A stretch of 64,000 nucleotides of DNA from Hericium rajendrae (taxonomy: Eukaryota > Basidiomycota > Agaricomycetes > Russulales > Hericiaceae): contig CM065884.1 of NCBI GenBank assembly GCA_033439255.1, forward strand, positions 1,860,001 through 1,924,000. Reading direction: 5' to 3'. Both the position numbers and the translations under genes were made by a program. The notes under the pieces are model-generated. The model was not told where the DNA came from. It made no database searches and saw only the letters and a list, made by a program, of their open reading frames with translations. Shown here one piece after another: positions 1 to 11,637 of this stretch. Position 1 is the first letter of the stretch. The number at the start of each line of letters is the position of its first letter.

Positions 1-1239
1 ATTATGAATCACGACCTCGGGATGACTTCATTCTATTTTGCAAGCTTTATGATTGTCCTAACTTACTTACTCGTGACTGAAGTGATGGACCTGGTAGGTA
101 TTCGGACATCTAGTTTTTTTCAGTGACAGCCAAGTGACAATGCATGTACATACTTACAGTAACCGAATGTACCCGCAGGACAGTTCTAGTTCTGGGTAGT
201 TGTCGAAGACCGTCAAAAAATCGAACACTGCTGTACAATATCAGTGCTGCACATGCAGCTCGACGGTCGCATCACTGCTCGCGGCATGACTTCCCATTCT
301 CTTTTCTAACGTTCCTTTTCCCTTTGTTTCTTCCTATCCAACAGTACTAGTGATGTCCGTGGAGATGTCGCTATCGTCTTCTGCTTCTAGCTTGCAGACT
401 GGTGTTTACGACAACGACATCAACGAGGCCACATATTTCCTCTTTGAAGGCGTTTTATGCAAGTGGCTGTGAATTGATTGCAAACATTTTACGCCCCTGC
501 AAACATCGCTGCACAGCTTGCGTTCGCATCACTTGCAAAATCTCTTGTGCGCGAGTCGATCATGCCGCTTCACTTGCAGGTACTCTCCACAGCTCTATAC
601 TCCTTCCGACGGGCTCGCTGCTATAACTGAGTCCTATTCAAAGCCATTACACAGCGCCGGTTGGAGCATGTCCCGAGCGTCATGAACTCACAAAGCTGCC
701 AATTGCACGTGTGGCGATAACAGTAAGCACTGCATCGTTACCTTCTCTTTTGCAGGCCAACACGATTGGTTTCGCCGCCGGCGTTTATTCCAGCTTCGGA
801 GCTATCAAAAAGACTTTCAGGGAATCCAGGTCTTCGAACCTGGAGCTTCTGAGTGGCTTTATGCGGGCAAGGAAGGAAAGATATCTCACAGGGTCCTGGC
901 ATTCGAGATGTTCATTGGCTGTGCAAGCGCCGGCACAGGGAGCTGCCCACCTGATCCCGATCCTCCGAGGACCGAAATTGCCTCCCGCTCTCCTTGCACG
1001 GCCCTTTAAGGAGGCTCGCACGAGGAATCCACGATGCAGTCCTCCCGATGCGGTGTGTGTGCGTCTAACGGCGCGATATTCTTAGGTTCCGTCTGTTCCC
1101 CACATGGACTTCGCGTTCGCGCCGTGTATATTTACACTCTTGCCGCAGAATCCGCCGCCCGCTCTGTTTCCCTCGTCGCCTAGCACGTATCTATCTCTTT
1201 CTCGCATCCCCCTTCGGCGCTCGTCGCCTACTCTTGACC
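1..1239. other. gene-poor left edge
   Basis: No open frame longer than about 120 codons and none with recognisable protein character on either strand. The last part (about 1100-1239) is pyrimidine-rich and is probably the promoter and 5' UTR of the membrane-protein gene starting at 1240. A gene lying mostly left of the window could end here, but I see no support for one. Confidence 0.5.
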
Positions 1240-2526
1240 ATGTCTGCGGTCCTCAGGCCTGCGTCCTTGCTCGTTGCGCTGGTGTTGCAGCTTTCGCTGC
1301 CCCTCGGAACACGCGGCCAGGTTACGGCGCCAGGTTGCCAGCCGGGCTTCGAATGGGTTCGTGGGACCTACATCATTTACTCACGGAAGTCTGAATCTGA
1401 TCATCGCACAGAGCTACAACAGTCTGAACCAGACTCCATGCTTGGTCGGCGCATATCTCGAGTCCGTGTGTGAGGGAGGTGGTGAGTCAAAATGCAGCCT
1501 GAAACTGCGAGTTGCTACTCACAAGTCGACTAGTCTTTCGCCTCGGGGCTCTTTCGCCTGGTAACACATACGCCGGCCCCCTCGCCAGTCAAGCCAATCC
1601 TTGCTTCTGCAATACTGTCACGTACTCACTTCTGGAGGCGTGCGCCGCCTGTCAAGGCAACCCGGTACTTCCGTGCGTGCTCTTCTCATGGATGGCTATC
1701 TGTCGCTTATTCCGCGTTAGCTTGGACGTTTGGACAACGAACTGTAGTGTGCCCGCGCCGGATGGACAGTAAGTATTGTCGACCTGTCGGTTGCAGCGAG
1801 GTTGTATCTGATTATTTGCAGGCTTCCAATTCAGATACCAAGTGGAACGAGGGTCCCACAGTGGGCATTCCAGGAAGTCGGGGTACGTAGACAGTCCCAA
1901 GTCTTATTCTCTTATTCCAACTCTTAACGGTCGATGTTTCCATAGCAATCCGGCACATGGAATGTCACTGTTGCCCGAAGTGTAGGCGGTACGTCATGCC
2001 CGGTGTACTTGCTGGCAGATCATCATTGACCAACAAGTTGTCCAGATGGCGTAGAGTCCACAGCATCCACTCAGTCTTCATCGACATCTGCGCCCTCTCC
2101 ATCTAACACATCGGGCGGCTCACCAAGTGGACACAAGTCGCACACAGGTGCCATTGTTGGTGGGGTCATCGGAGGTGTTGTGGGTGCTGCTATCCTGGCC
2201 GGGGTCGCCGCGTTCTTCTTCATGAGACATCGACGCAACAAGCAGCCAGAAGGACCATTCCCTGATATGCACGAGGCAGACGACAGTGTTGCACACGGAT
2301 CGTTCTTTTCCCCGCCGTCATCAGGGCCTGCGCCAAAGATCTATGTACGTCTCAACAGTGCTCTGTGCTTGTTCCTCATCTGTCGGATGATCCTTGATTG
2401 ATACTTGCGATTTCTCAGAATCCTGATGATCCAAGTACATTTCCGACTTCACCTGGAACAACAATGCAGACGACATTCCCTTACGGCACTCAGAATCGAA
2501 AATATAACGGCCTGCCGGAGGTCTGA
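1240..2526 (+). CDS. Ser/Thr-rich single-pass membrane protein, tandem copy 1
   Basis: Multi-exon gene for a type I membrane protein. The ATG at 1240 opens a signal peptide (hydrophobic LLVALVLQLSLPL) followed by a Cys-rich ectodomain with motifs PGFEW, NQTPC and CFCNTVTYSLLEACAACQ. A Ser/Thr/Pro linker follows, then one Gly/Ala/Val-rich membrane helix starting near HTGAIVGGVIGGVVG, a basic stop-transfer RHRRNK, and a cytosolic tail ending KYNGLPEV. Introns are short, for example 1348-1400 and one inside the tail near 2345-2418. Several middle junctions are my reading and uncertain. The layout (signal peptide, Cys-rich head, Ser/Thr stalk, one helix) resembles fungal wall-stress sensors, but no named family was identified from sequence alone. 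It is a paralogue of the next gene, sharing PSTFPTSP and the NGLPEV terminus. Confidence 0.72.
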
Positions 2527-3520
2527 ACTAAGTATCTGCGTCTTGAGACGCGCCTGCACTGATATGCCTACGATACGATACCAGTCTTTATTTCTACCAT
2601 TCTTTTGTACACATGGTGTATTACTTCACTTCGTGGATTCGGACGATATGCTTTTGTGTTGTTTTTGTATTGATTCAGGGCATTGCGTGGATGCTGATTT
2701 GTATACGAATTAATGTTGACGTTGATAGAACGCATGCGGGAAAAAGTCGTGCTGTCACTGTTCACAGCTGTCAGAATTCATCGATATTCCGACATCAGCG
2801 CAAGATTGCCCTGCGCGCCTGCGTTCTATATTGCCAGGCGCGATTGAATGATTCGCGTTGTCGATGTCGATGTCGGTTCGATATCGCAGGTCGATGTCCC
2901 GACAAGCCATCGGTATCCCGCCTGTCAAGGAGTTCTGTCGACGCGCCGGCCGGCGGCGCTCGCGGTGGGCGCATCAATCCCTGAGCGCTCCTTGATGGAG
3001 AATAGCACTGCAATAATGCGAATGTCTGAGTTGTCAATTGTCAATCGTTTAGTTCGGCTGTAAGTCGGCGTTTACCCGCCACTAGTCCGCCTCGTTCCGG
3101 ACGCCGCCAGTTGCGAGGTTTTCCAGGTGAGAACGAGTGCGAGACTTGCAAATTTGGTTCCGTCTTTGTTCGATCGTTCATCTTAACCCGCAAGTTGAAG
3201 TCTCTGGTGAGTATGAACAGCCGACCGGTATTCGAGTTCTTATCGAGCTCGTTGGACACGTCCTCGCTTCGTCGAATAGGCGCTCCTTGGAAGCGTGAAA
3301 TTCGTGCGAAGATATGATGGCGATCAGCGAAAACAATTATACCAACCGGCTTGGGTGACTTGTGAGTCCGCCGTGGCAGTGCGCGCGAAGGCACCACCTG
3401 CCCTGGTCCTGCTCGAGGGCGCCTTGTCCTTACTCAATCCAACACAATAAACAGCGTGGTCGCTCTCGGTGTGCGTCTATCGGCATCCCCGTCCTTTCTT
3501 CCCTCCCGCCTTGGTCGACA
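2527..3520. other. spacer between tandem paralogues
   Basis: About 1 kb with only short overlapping frames and no recognisable coding sequence. It separates two same-strand paralogues and presumably holds the terminator of the first and the promoter of the second. CpG-rich and pyrimidine-rich stretches occur after 3360. Confidence 0.5.
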
Positions 3521-4875
3521 ATGGTGCCAACGTTCGCGCAGACCGCCTCGCTGCTTGTTACCGTGGCAGGGCCTCTTTTTTATGCACAGAGTGTGTCTGC
3601 CCAACTCTCTGCTCCGGATTGCACGGCACCCGGATGGGATTGGGTGCGTACTCCACTTAGGCCACACCGTGAATTGATGCTGACGTCTCAAAACAGGCAT
3701 CCAACAGCCTTGGCCAAAATCCCTGTCTGATCGCTGCTTATGTTGAGGCTGTCTGCGATGGTGGCCGTGAGTGGCATTTGCGCTGTGTGTCAGATGAGCA
3801 CCGATGTAGTCCACAGAATTCAGCATCCCTGCATTGGCACCCGACCATCATTACACTGGTCCTACAGCAGGGAACGGCAATCAATGTCTGTGCAACACAG
3901 TTGCGTACTCACTGATCAGTGCTTGTGATATGTGCCAAGGCAATTCACCGCTGCAGTGAGTTTCAGTTAGTGCCACAGTGCAGGGCCAAACGCTGATGAT
4001 CTATCGTCAGATGGTCTTTGTGGTCTTTCAATTGCTCATCGACCTCACCAGACGGAACGTGAGTTATTGGCTTTCAATTCTACTGGAACAGCTCGCTCAT
4101 AACATCATTGTACCGTACAGTCTTCCCTTCTCGATTCCAGGAGGGACCAGGATTCCTCAATGGGCATTCCAAAATGTCACTGTAGGTTCTACTACTCATT
4201 CTCTTTGTTTGGCCACTTCATAGCTGTGAATTGCAGACGTCTGATCTCTGGAACAATGTCACAGCATTCCAAGTCGGTGGTATGTGAAATCATCTATTTT
4301 TGTTTGAATTTTCGATAACATCGTTCATAGATGGTATCGAGTCGACCGCGACTGGAGGGCCAACTGGCTCGTCATCCGGCAGCGTCAGCTCTCCTGCACC
4401 CACTAGCTCAGAGACAAATGGACCCGAGGGCGGTGCCTCCCATCACTCGTCGCACGCGGGTGCAATTGCAGGCGGTGTCGTCGGCGGCGTGATCGGTGTT
4501 GCCCTGCTCACTGGCGCCGGCATCTTCTTCTGGTTGCGCCACCGCCGCTCCCGTGTCCCTCCATCGGCGGCCTATGCGAGCACTGGCAATGGGGCTCCGC
4601 CTATGGGCCAAACCGGCTACGAAGGCCCCACGACTCCATTCACGCCTGGCGAAACCCAAGAGGCCCCGAGAAAGTTCTATGTGCGTCTACCTGTCTTGCA
4701 ACAAGCGCTTTGGTGCTTACTGGATTTTGATGCACAGGATCCATCTGACCCAAGCACGTTCCCTACGTCGCCTTCACCATCATCGCCCACGATCCGCACA
4801 ACCGCCAACACGTATACCGGCACTCAGAGTCTGCAGCCAAATCGAAGCCAGTACAACGGGCTCCCAGAGGTCTAA
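3521..4875 (+). CDS. Ser/Thr-rich single-pass membrane protein, tandem copy 2
   Basis: Second copy of the preceding family. The ATG at 3521 opens a signal peptide (SLLVTVAGPLFYAQSVSAQ), then an ectodomain beginning SAPDCTAPGWDW with NPCLIAAYVEAVCDGG and the diagnostic CLCNTVAYSLISACDMCQ. Later exons give PGGTRIPQWAFQNVT, matching SGTRVPQWAFQEV of copy 1. The last large exon (from about 4331) codes a Ser/Gly/Pro stalk, a membrane helix AGAIAGGVVGGVIGVALLTG, basic WLRHRRSR and a tail ending QYNGLPEV, with an intron near 4681-4738 splitting KFY from DPSDPSTFPTSP. Function is unassigned; a cell-surface sensor or adhesin-like role is inference from architecture. Divergence in the stalk and near-identity of the tail suggest an older tandem duplication with constraint on the C-terminus. 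Confidence 0.72.
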
Positions 4876-5591
4876 GCACTTCGACTTCGACTTCGGTGCG
4901 TCCTGTCTCGGAGAGATCCGTTGTGCAGGCGCTTGTCCTTCCCAGCACCATCACGACTCCGTCTTCCATTCACGATTATGACCCTTTATTTTGTTTCTCC
5001 GAATCTGTCGCGGCTCGTCTACGAGACTGCCTTGGTCTTGTATATGACTGCTCTTTGGGAATGCCTCAACATTGTATTTATTATTCCTCACCGATTCCGC
5101 TGACGGCGACGCCTTGCAGTTTAATTGACCTCTTCGGAATTCTCTTCTTGGAGGGTGAATGGATCATATCGGAGCTTTACTTCCGCCATAGTCGTTCTGA
5201 ACGATGCCCAGCTGTTTATCTTTACCTTACATTCGTAACGATATCGATAAGTTCATTCTGGATTTCTACCTTTATGGGGTGCCCGTGTCTGATGTTTCGA
5301 AACCATGCATTTACCGGCTTACAGTCAGAAGTGAGCGAGAAGGTAAGTAAGAGCGCACTGATGATGAACGTTCCAGTTCTCAACTCCCTCAACTAAGACA
5401 TGAAGTGCCAATTGTGATCTTCACCGAAGGCTTTTATTTAATTAGCATATTTGTTATCACGATAAGCACGATGTCGACATGCTACTGATCAAGCTACAAG
5501 AGCCCGTTGACTCGTCGTTCTATGAAGTTTGAGGCTCAAGCTCAAGCTGAACATGCTGTTGACATGCCTCTCGGTAATTTAAAAAAAAAAA
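4876..5591. other. spacer, nothing recognised
   Basis: About 700 bp downstream of the second membrane-protein gene. It has T-rich and TTTATT-rich stretches compatible with 3' processing signals, and an A11 run at 5581-5591. Frames here (for example 4896-5396) show no protein-like composition or match I recognise. Confidence 0.45.
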
Positions 5592-6418
5592 GTGTGCTCT
5601 ACTCGAGTAGCCTTCTGCATTCTGCGAATCACAGATGTATTCTTGAGCTCCCTTGCAAGGATGTCTGCACTGCGTACTTTGATCCTGCGCAGCTATGTCC
5701 CACCCGTCTGGTCATCATTTCCATCCATCGATTTAGCTCATCTGGAGAGTCTGCGACTCATAGGCACTACAACGCAGTGCGCCGACGTCATGGACCATGT
5801 CAACTTTCCCGTCGCTTGTAAGCTGTTCATGCAATTGGTTTCGGATTGTAGTCTATCAGAAGACGCATTTCCGAATAGCATAGCATATTACATGCGTTGC
5901 ATGCCCGATTTCAAGCCAGAAGGGGGTCCACAGCATCCGATGAACCTTCAATCTCTGTCCGGTATATCTCAGATCTCAGGTCCGGAGGAGCTCCGAGTCT
6001 TACGCAAAGAGACCGATCAGGATTCAAATTGGACCCCGCAGCTTTGCGTTGGAATATGTGGGCAGTGCAGAGCCGTCGAGGATGTGTCCTTGGTGGGAAG
6101 GATGTTTTTCATTTCAGCAGGGCATTGACTCTCAAGGCCGAAGCCGATACCGCAACTGGCTTAGAAGACGCTTCCAACCGGGATCAACTATTTTTTGGAA
6201 ATTTGCAGTCACTGACCTTGCATACCAACACCGTCGACTTAACACAAGCCGACGAGGGAGGGTACCAGGCAAATGACTCCCTTGTCAAGTGGCTCCGTAT
6301 TCGTCAAGGTTTCGGCGCGCTACATCGACTGTCCGGCGATCTTCCTGTTATATTGGACGGACATGGCAGAAGTCGAGAGACGTGGGAGCTACGTGCCGAT
6401 GTGGTGTCCTGGAGATAA
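5592..6418 (+). pseudogene. F-box/LRR-like protein remnant lacking its N-terminus
   Basis: Two exons, 5592-6064 and 6118-6418, join in frame across a 53-nt GT-AG intron. They encode leucine-rich segments such as SLARMSALRTLILRSY, AHLESLRLIG, LQSLTLHTNTVDL and DSLVKWLRIRQGFGALHRLS. This matches the general look of the large Agaricomycete F-box/LRR families, in which a substrate-recognition domain follows an N-terminal F-box. No F-box is visible upstream: the frame is preceded by an A11 run and non-coding sequence. I therefore call it a truncated or decaying copy. A short hypothetical gene with an unseen first exon is possible. No function is assigned. Confidence 0.4.
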
Positions 6419-7754
6419 ATGCGCTGCGGACGATGCTAAAGACATTGACGAAGACATAGACGTACAGTTGATGGCTTGGGAATGGACTCGAGGCTCTCTC
6501 AGTGCGGAAGGGCAGCCAGTCGGGCAGTGGTAGGAACAACATCCAGTGATCCCGAGTGAAAGCGATGTAGTCTTTGGTAGAGACGGCGGATGGGATGTAG
6601 CTGGTGATACGGGAGTTCAAGACGCGAGAGGCTATGTAGTGAACCGAGAGCGTGCGCGTCATTGTGAAACAATTTGAGATATTGACGTCTGGATACCAGC
6701 ACTGTAAGTCTGTACCGACAACTGCATTCAGCACTTTCTCTCAAATATCACTGCGAAGATGCACTTACAAAGTTACATCGCACAGATATTGATGCGTTGA
6801 AAAATGACCCGTACATACGAGATTCAAAGCCCCCGTAACCAATTGGGAGCACGTGGATTGTCATAAGCCTTTGTCCTCATCGACATTCCTCATTAAGTAG
6901 CATTTGATAGAATTGGACGAGTGTAGCAAAACACAAAAATACATCAAGATACATGGATGTCGGAAACACCAGGTGACTGACATCACCCATTGGGGTTTGC
7001 ACCTGGATGGCCAGCCAAAGAGTGCACCTTTGATCTGAGGCTGCTGGCGATGAGGGACTGCCGTAGAGCGGCCAGCCGAACATGTGGTAAGACAGCGCCT
7101 GGGTAGTTGTTAAAAGATGCAGAACATGGGGTGTGGGAGAGTGGTTATTTGAAGACAATCATTTAGGGCAGGCAGATTTAGTTTAGGGTCGGTGAAGGAA
7201 GCGCACGACTAACAGTTCTCGATATCCTTCACTTTGTGAACGACGCCTGCCCACTTTCAGTCAGATATCGAACGAGCCTCTAGACGTTACGATTGCGGTA
7301 GTTCGCGCTCGACTGCGTATTTGTTCCGACAGATCTGTATTCAACTCACGCGAAGCAAGTAATCAGCCCGCTGACCAAGTCCATATGAATCGTTCCCGAC
7401 TGTTCGTAGTAACTGTCCCCGGTCTGGCCATGGATAGACTGTCCACATCTCGCACCCGAAAGACGAAGATTGCACCGATAGTGGTAGATACAGCTGGACA
7501 GAAAGGTTCTTTCGGGCTGTGTTCACACGACCAGCGCTAGCTATGTTGATCAGTGCCTTTGGTGAGATTTAAAGACCGTATACGAATTCGAAGACGCTGA
7601 TGCACGATGGTATCTTATACTATTGCGACATAAAGTCCAGCTGACGACATCTACTGTACCACATCTTGAGCCCATCGGGCGCCGACCCGACCCCTGTTGA
7701 CGACAATTAAGCCTTCAGGTGCCGCCATACATCCGTTCCAACAAACCTCAGCGG
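6419..7754. other. spacer, nothing firmly recognised
   Basis: About 1.3 kb. The minus strand has frames at 6348-6734 and 6877-7158 with some hydrophobic character (for instance SHLVFPTSMYLDVFLCFATL), but I could not join them into a family I know. It may contain remnants of a membrane-protein gene. The last 200 bp serve as promoter for the reductase. Confidence 0.35.
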
Positions 7755-8877
7755 ATGTTCGGTCTCCGCACTCGGACTGCGATAAGAGGCGTCGCCGGTG
7801 GTGCCCTACTGATCGGCATCTGCGCAACTCTCCCCCCAGTTCTGAGTCCCTACTTCCGCACCATCACCAGTCGCCCGCTCAGCAATATGGCCAACACGCC
7901 TATCAAACTCAACGACGGGAACGTCATCCCTTGGCTGGGATTCGGCACAGGAACAGCGCTCTATGAGAAGGACGCAGAGCGTATGGTTGCAGCTGCTATC
8001 AAAGCCGGTTTCACACACCTCGACGGCGCGCAGGTGTACCAAAATGAAGACTCCCTAGGGGCGGGCATCATTGCCTCTGGCAAGCCGCGTTCCGAGCTAT
8101 TCGTCACGACGAAGCTTCATTCGCTTCAGCCTGGCCAGACCGTGCGGGAGTCCCTGCAGGGATCTCTGAAGAAGCTGAAGCTCGACTATGTGGACCTCTT
8201 TCTGATCCACACGCCGCTGCAGCACGTGGGAAAACTCAGGGAAGTCTGGAAGCAATTTGAGGAGGTCAAGAAGGAGGGGCTCACGAAGAGCATTGGCGTG
8301 TCCAACTTCCGTGAGGAGGAACTGGAAGTGATTTTACCTGGCTCTGAGACCCCTGCCATCAACCAGGTGCGCTCATTTCACTGCTCGTTTGTACTGCTGA
8401 CTTACGGAATTCATCCTAGATTGAATACCACCCGTACCTCGTTGCGGAGACAGCACCGCTTCTCGATTTTCACAAGAAACATGGCATTGTAACGGCCTCC
8501 TTCGGCGGGCTATCGTCCCTATTCCGCTTCCCGGGCGGCCCGGTTGACCCCATCGTGGCAGCCGCAGCCGAGCGGCTCTCCAAAGCGTCTGGAAGAAACA
8601 TCTCCAAAAGCCATATTCTCATGCTTTGGCAAAAGCAAAGAGGCATCGTGACGATAACGTGAGTTGTGTTTTCATCAAGTGTGACTACGCGTGCTTACGA
8701 TCCTTTGCGTATACTAGGACGTCCTCGAAGGAATCCAGGCTCCAAGAGTATCTCAGCATTGCTGATGAGCCAGGTTTGACACCCGAAGAGCTGAAGGCCA
8801 TTGACGAAGCAGGCGCATCATCGCCTCATAGGCAATTCGTGCGCCCTGTTCCAGCCACGGAGAAAGCGCGTTCGTGA
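7755..8877 (+). CDS. aldo/keto reductase, possible N-terminal extension
   Basis: NAD(P)H-dependent reductase of the AKR superfamily, reducing aldehydes or keto-acids. Exons 7755-8366, 8420-8658 and 8718-8877 give 336 residues; both introns are GT-AG and phases agree. Visible family marks are GFGTGTA, LDGAQVYQNE (catalytic Asp and Tyr), VTTKLHS (Lys), FLIHTPL (His), SIGVSNF, EYHPYL and TSSKESRLQEYL. An in-frame ATG at 7887 (MANTPIKL) is where normal AKRs begin. The 44 residues before it contain GVAGGALLIGICATLPPVL and several Arg and look like a mitochondrial presequence or membrane anchor, so two products are possible. The substrate cannot be read from sequence. It sits upstream of PUS4 on the same strand with no functional link evident. 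Confidence 0.93.
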
Positions 8878-9285
8878 CTGACAACTGTTCGTCATTCAGG
8901 CTGGGTACTGGCCGGAAAAATAAAAATAAGCTGTAAATTGATGAGAAGTTCGCAGATGTGTACTGAATAGATATGTGAATGTGTGTTCGGTAAATTATCA
9001 CGACCCAGGTGAATATCATATAACAATCGATGTGCCCGCTTTGCAAGGGTTGTTCAAGTTGGCTACTGGACACAGGACACACATCTGTCCTGTCGTGCAG
9101 CTGGACTGAACGACTTGTGCGGTCCGACGCAAGATTGGGATCGTGGCCCGCCGGCCCGGTCCGGCGCTCGCTGCTTTCAATAAATGACAACAACGCGTCC
9201 CGCTTGCCGTTGCATTGAGCCGCACGCCTACTTCGTGACATCCATTTCATCGTTCATTCAGAGACATACGAGGTCTGCAAACAAG
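8878..9285. other. spacer between AKR and PUS4 genes
   Basis: About 400 bp. An AAAAATAAAAATAA stretch right after the AKR stop (about 8916-8930) is a likely polyadenylation region. No coding signal. Confidence 0.5.
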
Positions 9286-10484
9286 ATGCCCAAGGTTTCA
9301 GTCTCTTCGCTTCCTTTGTCCGGTTTGTTTGGAATTCTGAAGCCCTCGGGCCCGACATCGATGGATGTCATTAACAAGACCAAAATTTTGATCCAGAAGT
9401 CTCGCCTGTTCGTCGAGGCCTCCCAGCTTGAGAGCCAGGCACAAAATAAGGGGAAGGGGAAGAAGCGAGGCAAGGGACGGAGGGGAAGGGACAACGTGAA
9501 GACTGGTCAGGGAGGGACATTGGATCCTTTGGCAGACGGCGTGCTTGGTGAACAAATCCGTCTTCTCCGCGTTTACGACGTTCTCTGAATTGCTGTTCAG
9601 TGGTCGGTGTTGGGAAAGGTACAAAACGACTCAACGAGTTCCTTGATTGCTCAAAGGTGACCGAATATGTTTGTGCCGGTAATAACGTCAAAACTAAAGG
9701 TTCTCTACAGGAATACCAAACGACGTGTCTCTTGGGCTGCGAGACCGATTCCTATGATAGCGAAGGCGCCCGCGTTCGCACAGCGCCTTGGCACCATGTC
9801 ACTCGTGCCAGCGTAGAAAGTGCCTTAGAGAAGTTCCGCGGCGAAATCATGCAGACGCCTCCAATGTAAGCACCTATGGCCCCCGATTGCTGCTACACCT
9901 CATCGCAGAATAGATTTTCGGCGCTAAAGATGGATGGGATGCCCCTGTACGATTACGCGCGCAAGGGTATTCCTTTGCCCCGGCCGATCGAGCAGAGGAA
10001 AGTGACCATCCACTCGCTCGAACTCGTCGACTGGAAAGGCAGCGACCACCCTTATCGATGGCCCGAGAAGCAGTTTACCCAGGAAGAGAAGGCGGCCCTG
10101 GAGAAGTCACTGTCAAGCGTCGATGACCAGGCAACTGTCCATGTCAAGGACGAGTCGGACCCCGAGGCGGCTGAGGGCGAGGTGCCGACGGCCTTCGTGC
10201 TGAAGATGAGGGTTTCCGGCGGGACGTATGTGCGATCGATCGTGCATGATCTTGCGCATTCGCTTGGGTCAGCGGGGCATGTCGTCACACTCACACGCAC
10301 GAGACAGAAGAATTGGGTTCTGGGAGAACCTACGGAGGACGGAGATCGCCGGTGTATGCCATGGGAGGTCATCGAGAAGTCGCTCAAAGATGAAGGCGAG
10401 AGGGACGAGGAAGGCTGGACGGAGTGGGAGAGGAAAGTGATCGATATAATCGATGTTGTCGAGGGAACGAATGACAATCCTTGA
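9286..10484 (+). CDS. PUS4: tRNA pseudouridine-55 synthase (TruB/PUS4 family)
   Basis: Converts uridine 55 in the T-loop of tRNAs to pseudouridine; the fungal enzyme acts in nucleus and mitochondria. Four exons (9286-9547, 9601-9656, 9711-9865, 9914-10484) give 347 residues with consistent phase. Hallmarks are the N-terminal KPSGPTSMDVI, the catalytic-Asp motif GGTLDPLADGVLVVGVG (Asp in TLDPLADG, built across the first splice), QTPPIFSALKMDG, LYDYARKGI and SGGTYVRSIVHDLAHSLG. A Lys/Gly-rich insert (KGKGKKRGKGRRGR) before the catalytic loop is common in fungal PUS4. The third intron needs the second of two nearby AGs (exon start 9914); the first would break PPIFSAL. No anomalies. Confidence 0.95.
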
Positions 10485-11637
10485 AGGCATCGCTGTTCGG
10501 CGCTGGTCTGCTTCGATGCGCCGCGCCGTTGAGTGCTCAATCATAGTCAGCCAGTGCATGCAGGTTGCTGTAGGCTCCCTTCAAGTAAGCACAAGGTGAT
10601 CTTCGCACCTTTGTAGGTGAGCAGCTTTCAGCTTCTTTGCTTTTACTTTCGAGCATTGGGCAGACAGCGGATGGTTCAGGTCATCTTTAACGTTAACCCT
10701 CAGGCGTTCGAAGTTGAAACAGGCCTCTGAATCAGAATAGCTTCGCCTGCCTACAAGTGCTCTTCGTGGTGACGTCGCTGTCTTCTCAACACGGCTGTCT
10801 TGCTTAGGCTTGGCCCATGTATTGCGACCAGCGAATCCTGAGGTTCCTTCGACGTTGTCTATTCCTGTTTCCTATTCTTGCGATGCATGTTTGCATGCTG
10901 TGTGTATCTAATTCCTACTACGGGCCACAGCATGACGTGGATATTTCTTGCCAGATCATGTGTACGGTCTCGGGTCATTCCATGCCTCCGAGGTTGTTGT
11001 GAACCATCACCGGAGGTCGCGCGAGAGGAATGACTGACACATGGAAGCGGGCAGCGATGGGAGCTTGAGTACCTGTTCAAGTTCTGCACTTAGCTAAAAT
11101 ACTTTGCCTTGGCCGCCGGATATCCGCGCATCGAAAAACATCCCTCAGGCGTGGCGGTGTTCAGCAGATTTAGAGCTCTTGCCGTCTGCCGGCCGCGGGC
11201 CCTTTGTCCGGAGCGGGATGTCGAGTCTTCTCCATTCAGTTGGCCTTTAGTTCTGGTGAATGTATTGCACCCTTTGGGCATGAATGCGAGGTACACTTCC
11301 CACCACAAAGGCTTTAGATTAAGATCTAGCACCGCGACTCCTGGACGATCCCGGCTCAGCTGATGCAGTATCTGGCTGCCAAGATCTCTGGTTGCAAGCA
11401 GATATTTGAAATCATTCCGCGCCGTAACTGACCGTAAGCGATCGTATCTCTCGGTGCGGCAGAGGACAGAAAAGCAGGAGTGAGGGGAGAGCCCGAGGAC
11501 GGCCCGACGGTCAGGCGGACGGCGCGCTGTGGGGAGCGCCGGACCGAAGCCCCCGCGTCTCCTTCTCCAACTCCTTGCTCCTGTATATATATTCCCTCCA
11601 CCATGCCGTGCTCTCATACTTACCTGCCATCCCAACT
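10485..11637. other. spacer upstream of aldolase gene
   Basis: 1.15 kb without recognisable coding sequence on either strand. Only the 3' end is interpretable: GC-rich promoter-like sequence, then a TATA run at 11584-11592. Confidence 0.45.
11584..11592 (+). promoter_or_regulatory. candidate TATA box of the DHDPS-family gene
   Basis: TATATATAT lies 46-54 bp before the aldolase ATG at 11638. The spacing suits a fungal TATA element with a short 5' UTR. This is position-based inference only. Confidence 0.4.

Noticed and set aside
6348-7158. Minus-strand membrane-protein gene upstream of the AKR gene
   Set aside because: Hydrophobic pieces exist, but I could not connect them with valid splice sites or match a family, so I left it as an unassigned spacer.
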